Below the pieces are notes generated by a model. The model was not told the DNA's origin. It saw only the letters and a program-made list of their open reading frames with translations, and did no database searches. The translations under genes were made by a program, and so were the position numbers. Positions 56,364-64,000 of a stretch of 64,000 nt of DNA are shown here, piece by piece; within the stretch, counting starts at the first letter, position 1, and each line of letters starts with the position of its first letter. This DNA is from Triticum aestivum. Its lineage: Eukaryota > Streptophyta > Magnoliopsida > Poales > Poaceae. The stretch spans positions 688,914,847-688,978,846 of the forward strand of contig NC_057803.1 in NCBI RefSeq assembly GCF_018294505.1. Direction: 5' to 3'.

Positions 56364-57922
56364 CGATACGTCTCCAACGTATATATAATTTTTGATTGTT
56401 CCATGCTATTATAGTATCAATCTTGAATGTTTTATATACATTTACAAGCAACTTTATATCATTTTTTGGGACTAACCTACTAACTTAGTGCCCAGTGCCA
56501 ATTGCTGTTTTTTTGCTTGCTTTTTACTTTGTAGAATATCAATACCAAATGCCACGAAACTTTTTGGATATTTTGTCAGGCAATAAGAGGATCTCGAAGC
56601 TTCGGGAAGGAACGAGAATACGAAGCAGTGGCCCACTAGGCACAAAGGGCGTGCCAGGGGCCTAGGGCGCGCCCTGGTACATAGTGGGGCCCACAAGCCT
56701 CTGTTTGACCTAACTCCGCCTCTATAAATAACCAAAATATTAGAAAACCTACTGGGAGTCCACGAAAGACTTTTCCCAAGGCCGCAAACCTCTGTTCTCG
56801 GGAGATCCCATCTGGGGACCATTACTGGAACTGTGCCATAGGGGAATCAATCACGGAGGGGCTCTACATCAACCTTGCCTCCCGTCCGATGATGCGTGAG
56901 TAGTTTACCACAGACCTACGTGTCCGTAGATAGTAGCTAGATGGCTTCTTCTCTCTTGATGTTCTTAAATACAATATTATCGATGTTCTTGGAGTTCTAT
57001 CCGATGTAATTTTTTTTGCGGTGTGTTTTCTGGGATCAGATTTTGGGATAAGATGAATTGTGAGTTTATTATCAGATCTATCCATGAATATTATTTGAGT
57101 TTTCTCTGAACTCTTTTATACATGATTATTATAGCTTCATATTTCTTCTGCGATCTATTTATTTGTTTTGGCCAACTATATTGATTTATCTTGCAACGGA
57201 AAGATGTGCTTTCTAATGGGTTCGACCTTGCGATGCTCAATCCCGGTTGCAGAAAGGGACATGACACGTATGTATCATTTTTGTTAAGGGTAAAAAGAAA
57301 GAGTTCCTTTAGGCGTGAGTTTATTTTGTCTACATCATGTCATCTTTCTTAAGGCATTACTCTATTTCTTGTGAACTTAATACACTAGATGCATGCTGGA
57401 TAGCAGTCGATGTGTGGAGTAATAGCTGTAGACGTAAAAAAAAGTCGGTGTACCAATCTTGGACGTGATACATATATACATTATCATTGCATTGGATATC
57501 GTCATAATTATTTGTTTTTCTATCAATTGTCCAAAAGTAATTTGCTCACCCGCCATATGTTATTTTATCGAGAGAAGCCTCTAGTGAAAACTACGGCCTC
57601 CGGGTCTATATTTTATCATATAAAACCTAAAATTACTTGCTAAAATTATTACTTTATTTATTTTATTTTATATTTTGCGCGGTCTATTTATCTATCATCA
57701 TACATTCTAATCTTGCAATTGACCGCCAAGGGATTGACAACCCCCTTTTCACGTTGGGTGCGAGGATTTGTTGTTTGTTTGCAGGTGTTGTTTACATAGT
57801 GTTGCTTGGTTCTTCTACTGGATTAATATCTTTGATTTCATAACTGAGGGAAATACTAATCTTTATTGTACTGCATCATCCCCTCCTCTTCAGGGAAATC
57901 CCAACGTAGCTCACACGTAGCA
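56364..57922 (+). mobile_element. Solo LTR inside the Copia remnant
   Basis: A 1.56-kb LTR starting CGATACGTCTCCAACGTATA (one change from TGATACG) and ending CACACGTAGCA, flanked by GGTGT (56359-56363) and GGTGC (57923-57927). It is the same type as the solo LTR at 30052 but in the opposite orientation and more diverged, so it is probably an older insertion. Confidence 0.85.
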
Positions 57923-57927
57923 GGTGC

Positions 57928-58910
57928 CGATCATGAATTTGATCTAGGTGCTGCAGTTCCCAATCTCGAGGGTGATCCTACCTCTGGTGTAGGTGGAGCA
58001 GGTGGCGAGCGCATCTCCGGATCATGGACTGCACCTAGAGAACACCGCGTGGTGCGGGCCATCCCGCATCACGACATGGCCTCCAGTGGGCTCTCCCCTG
58101 ATGACCACGTGAGCCAATGAAGTGTGATCTAGGCGCGTGGCAGCTCTGGCATGGGCTAATCTAGTGCTAGTCAGGCACGTGGCAGCTTGGGCGCAAAATA
58201 GATGTCCGAGCACGATGCGAGCGGGATCGCCTACTCCTGATAGTGGATCTGGCGTGGGATCCCGCGCTGCCGCACCCTCCTCCACAAGATCTTCTATGCC
58301 AACCTTCTGCAACTCCTGCTTTGCCGACTCAGAGAAAAAGGTCATAACATGGTATTGTAGAACCCCGAATTTGTACAGATGGTACAGTCATGTATGACAA
58401 ACTCAAGATATGTTTTGGAAGGAAGAAAACAATTGGTGGACCAAGTAATTTACAGGAGGCTCTTAATGATAAAAAATGGGAAGTGGCTATGGATGATGAG
58501 TATGGTGCTTCTTGTTAAACATAAGACTTGACACTTAGTTCCACCAACAAAAATAAAAACGTTATAGATTCTAGGTGGGTCTATAGAATTAGAAGGAAGG
58601 TAGATGGTCAAAAAATTGATTCAAAGCAAGATTAGTAGTCAAGGACTTTAACTAGAGGTATGGTATAGACTATGGGGATACCTTTAGTCTTGTTGTTAAA
58701 GAAGCTACTATCAGACTTGTTCTTTCTGTTCCAGTTTCAGGTAATCAGAACCTTAGACCATTGGATGTGGATAATTCTTTTCTTTATGGCATTCTAGAAG
58801 AAGAAGTGTACATGAGACAACCACTTGGCTATGAGGTAAAAGGCAAGGAGAATCATCTGTGCAAACTTGATAAAGCTTTCTATGGTTTAAAATAGGCACT
58901 TAGGGCAATG
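57928..58910 (+). pseudogene. Copia linker and reverse transcriptase N-terminal part
   Basis: A Gly/Ser/His-rich linker is followed by LQEALNDKKWEVAMDDEYGA, KNVIDSRWVYRIRRKVDGQK, a damaged stretch with stops, then [17 protein letters not shown] and [12 protein letters not shown] with a TAG (CAG changed) before ALRA. The order is typical of Copia reverse transcriptase. It ends at the unclassified insert. Confidence 0.75.
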
Positions 58911-59484
58911 TATGTTCGAATTATGTGTCCTGCAACTATATTCAAACTACTAGGAATAACTATTATTCATAATACCTCATTATGGAATTATACATGTGTT
59001 TATGCATGAAATTCCATTACATAATTATCATGGAATTATCTCTTGTTGGAACGTACTTAAGTTATATGCTTAAGGAAGCTGGTCGATTATCGGTGGAATA
59101 CAATACACTATTTATATTGGAAAGACAACCTAGGTATAGTGATAATTGGGAGAGATAGATCATATAGTTAGATTATATCCCTTATGTTGATTTACATGAT
59201 TAGAGGAATTTACACTCTATTATGGCGTGCTTCCACAAGCACGAGCTCTGCGGACACAATGGGTAGAATCCGTTAACAGGCAAAATATATCGTGGTTGGT
59301 AATTTGATCTAGAGTCTATCCCGGAAAAATGGTTGAGAAGACTAGAAATATTATCTAATATAAGAGGTTTAATCTTTGGAAAGATAGTATAAGAAGGTCC
59401 CTTCCCCCTAGCCTCATGCGAATTGTGAGTGGCAACACGGAAAATCACAGAGGAATAGGGGGTAGACCACAAACCCTAAGTTTT
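58911..59484. mobile_element. Unclassified insert in the Copia reverse transcriptase
   Basis: It separates AL-RA (58910) from WYSMLSEKLQALGFK (59490), which should be contiguous. ATG sits at both junctions, so a 3-base duplication is possible. The ends show no clear inverted repeat and there is no coding frame. The insert contains GGTATTATGAATAATAG-like short inverted pieces. Class not determined. Confidence 0.5.
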
Positions 59485-59735
59485 CAAACATGGTACTCCA
59501 TGTTAAGTGAAAAACTTCAAGCACTTGGTTTTAAATCATCCAAAGGAGATACTTCATTATTCTTTAATAGGAAGGGCAAGATCCCTATTTTTATGTATGT
59601 CTATGCTAATGAAGTTATTGTTGCTAGTTCGTCACAAGATGCAACTATGGCATTGTTGCTAGTCCCATTATTATTTTATTCTGATTTCCATGTCAAAAAG
59701 GTAGTGAATTGTATCAAATATCCATGTGTATAAAT
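59485..59735 (+). pseudogene. Copia reverse transcriptase C-terminal part with dead active site
   Basis: Reads WYSMLSEKLQALGFKSSKGD, TSLFFNRKGKIPIFMYVYAN and EVIVASSSQDATMALL. The catalytic YVDD of Copia enzymes is YANE here. The frame ends soon after (TAA near 59731), and no RNase H is seen. Confidence 0.75.
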
Positions 59736-59760
59736 TATAATGTACAAATTGGTAATTAGG

Positions 59761-60640
59761 TTGATTGAATCTAGGTTCCCGTGATAATTCCATATGGATA
59801 AGTTTGAACACATGGGAGTAAAATAAAATCTATAGTAATATTCTTCCTTCACGGTCTCAATTTATTTAACCTTAAACTATTCGGCATTGGCAGGAAAGCT
59901 AATGGAGAGGTGTTTATCTGTCAATGTTTATATGCTCTCTATATTCAAACATATTTCTTCTTCATGCGGCTTGAAGGCTAGAAATGAGGGGCATACCAAC
60001 AAAAAGGAAAGACATATTCAAGTTATTGTGCCTCAAGTGGTTAGTTTACTCTTACTTTGGCAATGAACTTATCATAATTAATTAATTATGTGTGTGATAA
60101 CATTATCTTATAAGAAAGTATGTGATTTTGCTTCTTACACATTAAATGCATGGTTGTGTGGTTGTTTTTTTTAATTATTTAGCCATTAGTTCGATATATA
60201 TTTCGGAAAAAATTACATATACATCTTTGCCCCCTCTTGGTTTTCATCCTGGCTCCGCCCCTGTTGATCGAGCTTTGCCGTTGTCGCTCCGGTGCGGGAA
60301 AAGGGGACCGCTAGCTGCCTCGGTCCGGTCCGGTCTGCCTGCGGGTGGTCCAAATGGCAGCTCGATCAGGGACCAGACGGCCCAGACCGTGCCCCCATTG
60401 GCGTATTACCTCCATTGGAGATGACAAACAGCCTCTGTTTATAATAGGTGTAGTATTAATTATCTACATCTGCATGCATGCATGCATGTCCCGGCGAATG
60501 AGTAAATTGATTCGAGGTAGATGGCTTGACTTTGGCAAATACATTATGCATGTTGTAAAAAGGTTATGGAAAAAAAATCAAGTTTCTCACCATAAATCTG
60601 CACCTGCGTCACGTTTGCGTAGTACTCTGCGCCGGCGCAC
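59761..60640. other. Unassigned interval
   Basis: Mostly AT-rich. Around 60220-60420 is a GC-rich piece with CTCTTGGTTTTCATCCTGGC-like sequence. A short TGCATGCATGCATGCATG tract lies at about 60471-60488. No gene is supported. Confidence 0.3.
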
Positions 60641-60910
60641 CGGCGGAACGTTTGGGCCGGTCAAACCAGAGCCGCTCGATCTGGACGCGCGTATACGTCA
60701 GATCTGCCCCGCATCTTCTATCGTCATCCTCCCCCACGGGAAAAAAGAGAAGAAAAATAAAGCAAGCGCCGCCGCCGCTCGCGGGATCCCGCACGCTGGC
60801 CCACGCTGCTCTCGCTTGGAGCACCGCTGCCCCAGCTCATCGCCGGCGCTCGCAGCCTCACTGCCGCCGGTGAACCAAAACACCACCCGCCTTCACCGCC
60901 GACACCGAAG
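60640..60910. other. GC-rich segment beside the GTAGCAAAAA array
   Basis: CG-rich DNA with overlapping frames on both strands (60345-60962 plus, several minus). The plus frame continues into the AAAA-rich array and shows no domain. It may be the 5' end of a gene fragment inside a transposon; uncertain. Confidence 0.3.
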
Positions 60911-61390
60911 CGAAAAATGCCGGTTCCAGCAAAATCAAAAGACGGTGGTAGCAAAAAATTAGGATGGTTCCAGCAAAAACAAAACAAAAACAAGGGTGGT
61001 AGCAAAAACTCCTGATGCTTCTAGGAAGACTCTGGTAGTAGCAAAAACTCCGGTGGTAGCAAAATGGCATCTCCGGTAGTAGCAAAAATCCGAGACGGTT
61101 GTAGCAAAAAGAAAAGCCATTGCCGCCATTGAGCAACAGAGCCGTGGGTGGATGTAGCAAACAATGTCTTCAGTTCCAGCAAAATAAATATATGGTTGTA
61201 GCAAAAAAAGAGGGGAAAAAAGAAGATGGATGTAGCAAAAATCGACAAAACACCGGTAGTAACAAAAATTCGGAACGGTTGTAGCAAAATGGTTCATCCG
61301 TTGTAGAAAAAATCACCTGGAGCAAATTTTGGGCGGGTGGGTGGTAGCAAAAACATGGGCCAGTTTCAGCAAACACAAAACATGGTCGTA
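60910..61390. repeat. Degenerate interspersed GGTNGTAGCAAAAA repeat
   Basis: More than a dozen GGT(G/T/A)GTAGCAAAA and GGTTCCAGCAAAA words are spaced irregularly at about 15-45 bases. On the minus strand they encode recurrent FCYYR/LLLPE-like peptides in all three frames, so frames of about 90-137 codons there (61021-61583 region) are repeat artefacts. Spacing is too irregular for a satellite and fits an amplified motif in a transposon interior or subterminal region. Confidence 0.7.
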
Positions 61391-61399
61391 GTTTTTTAC

Positions 61400-62200
61400 C
61401 ACGCCGGTAGAAGCTTTCAGCTCCGCCAGTTGCAACAATGAGGAGTCGTCGGCGTGGTCGCCCAGCTGAGCTTCTAGCTCCACCAGTTGCAGAACCTTGC
61501 AACTCCCAGGACGCGAGACCACGGTCGCAGCATGCGGCACCCTGATGACGGAAAAAATGGCGGGCGTGAGAACACGCGTCCACATCATTGATACACAGTG
61601 AAATTTAAATGCATAAAATAAAAATAGAATCAAACATTGCAGGTACATTATTTCCAGAACTCTTACGTTTATATAAAAATTCAGTTAATTACATCTCTGA
61701 AGAGAAAACCCCTGATTAGGAATTCCAACATTTCTATTACATAGGATTACATCACATGCCTATTACAATATGCTACAATAAAATAAAATGAAAGGAATCC
61801 TCCTCGCGATGGACGCTGAACTCCGGCCTTGGGGAACTTGAAGTTTATCCACGTAGGTTTTCTTCAATGACATTATGTTTGATATGATGTCATATGTTTC
61901 TTTACCATGCATGCAACATATTTTGTTCGTGCTCGACCTAATTTATGTTATGGTGTAAATGAAGGTTGATTTTGGTGAGGCTTAATCTGGCCCCATATTT
62001 GGATGCATATATTTTCAATATTTGTAACTCACATCATGGAATTCATGTAGGAGAACCCATGCTTAGAGCATTTTATATGTCCCCCAATCACGACATGTCT
62101 ACGTGAAGAAAAACATGCATACTTGATTTGAACCACATGGCCAAAACTGAGGACATATCTAAATGAAACACGTGAATCCCCGATTTCACGTAGATCTAGA
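61400..62200. other. Unassigned interval
   Basis: AT-rich DNA between two repeat arrays, with no supported gene or element. Confidence 0.3.
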
Positions 62201-62991
62201 TTCCTCAATCCGAACCCAAAAGGGCCGAACCTAAGGGCATGATTTTATGGGTTTATATTCCTTGATTCTAACCACAAGGCCGAACCTAAGGACAATGTTT
62301 TATGAATTATATTCCTTGATCCGAACCACAAGGCCGAAACTAAGGGTATAATTTTATGTGTTTTATGTTCCTTGATCCGAACCAAAAGAATGACCGAAAC
62401 TAAGGACATGATTTCATGATATGCATTTTCCTTGATCCGAACCAAAATGGCCGAAACTAAGGACATGATTTAATGATATGTATTTTCCTTGATCCGAACC
62501 AAAATGGCCGAAACTAAGGACATGATTTCATGATATGTATTTTCCTTGATCCGAACCAAAATGGCCGAAACTAAGGATATGATTTCATGATATATATTTT
62601 CCTTGATCCGAACCGAAATGGCCGAAACTAAGGACATGATTTCATGATATGTATTTTCCTTGATCCGAACCAAAATGACCGAAACTAAGGATATGATTTC
62701 ATGATATGTATTTTCCTTGATCCGAACCAAATTGGCCGAAACTAAGGATATGATTTCATGATATGTTTTCCTTGATCCGAATCAAGATGGCCGAAACTAA
62801 GGACTTGATTTCACGGCATGTATTTTCCTTGATCCGAACCAAAATGGCCGAAACCAAGGATATGATTTCATGAAGTGAGGGAGAAAGAATCCTGGATCCG
62901 AACCAAAATGGCCGAAACTAAGGACAAGAATTCATAGATGAGGAGAAAGGATTCCTTGATTCGAACCAAACGGCCGAAACTAAGGGTATGA
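62201..62991. repeat. 57-base minisatellite, about 14 units
   Basis: The consensus unit begins CCTTGATCCGAACCAAAATG and continues GCCGAAACTAAGGACATGAT then TTCATGATATGTATTTT, 57 bases. Units in the middle (about 62435-62760) are nearly identical; those at both ends are diverged, and the last three carry a GAGGAGAAAGGATT-type variant tail. Because 57 is a multiple of three, minus-strand frames (62245-62466, 62470-62730) stay open and encode a 19-residue repeat (YHEIMSLVSAILVRIKENT), an artefact unless shown to be expressed. Confidence 0.95.
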
Positions 62992-62999
62992 GGGTAGTA

Positions 63000-64000
63000 T
63001 CATATCTCACCTTCTTCCTTGAACCAAGCTTCCTCCCCTTGCTTCCTTTTCTCCCGGTGTGCTTTTTTTGTGTTGTATGATGTGTAGTAGAATATACTAA
63101 GAAGACTAGGCCCGTAAGGGTTCGATTTTTCTGGTTTTTTCGGAATTCTTTTTACACCTGCCAATTGAGCGACACGTATGCACGGTGGCTTTCGTGAAGT
63201 GGTTGATCTCTTCTCTCTTGGACTGCACCTGTTTCTTCTAGAGGTGCATGGGCGTATCTTGTCTCATGTGAAAAGATGGTTTGACTGCATGGGCTGATTT
63301 TGTCTCATGTGAAAAAGAAATATTAGCTGCATGGCATGTTGTATGGGCTGGTATACATGTGTTGCTGCATGGCTAATGCATGCATGCATGTGTCCACCTT
63401 TGCATGTTTGTAGTTCCAGGTTTGCACACGTTTGTGTTCTGGGTCCTTCTTTGCTTTCCTATAAGTAGCTCCTTTTTGTGTTCTTCTCTCATGTGTACTT
63501 TTGGGTCTCCATCTCTCCTCCTGATGCTGCCCTCTAGCCTCCACCCGAGATCCCACGGCGTGCTAGGTCGCCGCTCCGGCTCGCCGGCCGGGAGGTGCGC
63601 GCAGGCTACACCATGGATTGGGAGAGCCGCATGCCGTCCTCTCCTCATGGATCTTCCTCGGCTCTGGCTCTGTCCCTGGCCTCCAAGGCGGATACACGGT
63701 GGTGGCCTCCCCGTGGTCCAAGGTGGCATGCCTGCAGCTGACTCTGGATAGCTTCCTACCTTGTTGCGCTCCATCCTATTGACCCCCCCCGGTCTTCCCT
63801 AGCTTCGGCCCTGGCAGCAGGTCCCCTCCACCTGCCCCACGGCCGTGGTTCCTGCCTCGCTACTTCAGTTTCAAGTTGTTCCTTGCGAAGGTACACATCG
63901 CATCTGCATTTCCTCTCCTCTGGTCTGCGTGGTTTCCTTAAACAAGTAGATGAGTTATTAGTACTACAATTTCATCAGATCTAAAGTTGGGTGCATATGC
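63000..64000. other. Unassigned right edge
   Basis: Mixed composition with a GC-rich, coding-like patch at about 63530-63870. The plus-strand frame 63380-63751 and the minus frame 63373-63774 overlap fully and neither shows a known domain. A ~15-base ATGCATGCATGCATG tract sits near 63377. A gene could begin here and continue beyond the window, but nothing supports a product. Confidence 0.25.

Larger units (their letters stand above)
55790..59760 (+). mobile_element. Copia pol remnant with two insertions
   Basis: Integrase C-terminal sequence (55790-56358), linker and reverse transcriptase (57928-58910 and 59485-59665) of one Copia element. It is split by a solo LTR at 56364-57922 and by a ~575-base insert at about 58911-59484. 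No LTR of the Copia element itself was identified. Confidence 0.8.

Noticed and set aside
60345..60962. A 205-codon plus-strand gene
   Set aside because: Composition-driven frame running from a GC-rich patch into the GTAGCAAAAA array, with no domain and competing minus-strand frames.
61021..61583. Minus-strand frames rich in FCYYR-type peptides
   Set aside because: All three frames show the same peptide words because they translate the repeated TTTTTGCTAC motif.
62245..62730. Minus-strand repeat protein with a 19-residue unit
   Set aside because: The frame is explained by a 57-base non-coding minisatellite whose period is a multiple of three. End units break it and nothing else supports coding.
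62201..62991. CRISPR-like array
   Set aside because: Units abut without unique spacers; this is a tandem minisatellite in plant DNA.
63373..63774. Gene at the right edge
   Set aside because: Plus and minus frames overlap completely and neither has a domain; the window ends before any confirmation is possible.

Overview
The window reads as plant nuclear DNA from a large, repeat-rich grass genome, most likely Triticeae (wheat, Aegilops or a relative). The basis is a BARE/Angela-type LTR start, short Stowaway MITEs, CACTA elements with CCGGTACTAAAG-type subterminal repeats, PIF/Harbinger elements and LTRs beginning TGATACGTCTCC. These family assignments come from memory of sequence hallmarks; no search was run. 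I see no intact host gene, no tRNA or rRNA gene, no CRISPR array and nothing prokaryotic. Nearly every long open frame belongs to a mobile element or is kept open by a simple repeat.

Left part (1-19.2 kb): diverged local duplications (1-330 with 5490-5815; 440-1235 with 2190-2952; 13560-14400 with 17220-17870), two long-inverted-repeat elements (1609-2047, 18726-19129), a Stowaway MITE (8320-8400), a 195-bp MITE (12917-13111), two Helitron-like 3' termini, a GCA-rich degenerate repeat (about 3160-4140) and LINE 3' tails (15036, 15843).

Middle (19.2-38.5 kb): a nest of elements. A CACTA transposon (32716-38543, 3' end present twice in tandem) was invaded by a minus-strand Gypsy element (27296-32715). 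That element was invaded by a solo LTR (30052-31614, perfect 5-bp target duplication) and by a second, largely non-coding LTR element (19230-27295) arranged internal-LTR-internal-LTR.

Right-middle (38.6-53.7 kb): a second MITE (38681-38967), two PIF/Harbinger-like elements in opposite orientation (42429-43848, which holds an Angela-type LTR fragment, and 45373-46703), two more copies of a dispersed repeat first seen at 7310, and two decayed L1-type LINEs lying head to tail (47327-50333 and 50414-53676, the latter with a perfect 16-bp target duplication).

Right end (53.7-64 kb): a minus-strand LINE 3' fragment with a 13-bp target duplication (54099-55424), a broken Copia pol split by a solo LTR and by an unclassified insert, a degenerate GTAGCAAAAA repeat (60910-61390) and a 57-bp minisatellite of about 14 units (62201-62991).

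Element coding regions are decayed. Most in-frame stops I checked fit C-to-T change on one strand (CAG/CAA/CGA to stop, or TGG to TAG), as expected for methylated, silenced elements. I did not find a convincing new biological system. The most unusual items are structural: the recombinant LTR array with repeated polypurine-like motifs, the duplicated CACTA end, and the unexplained low-copy local repeats.
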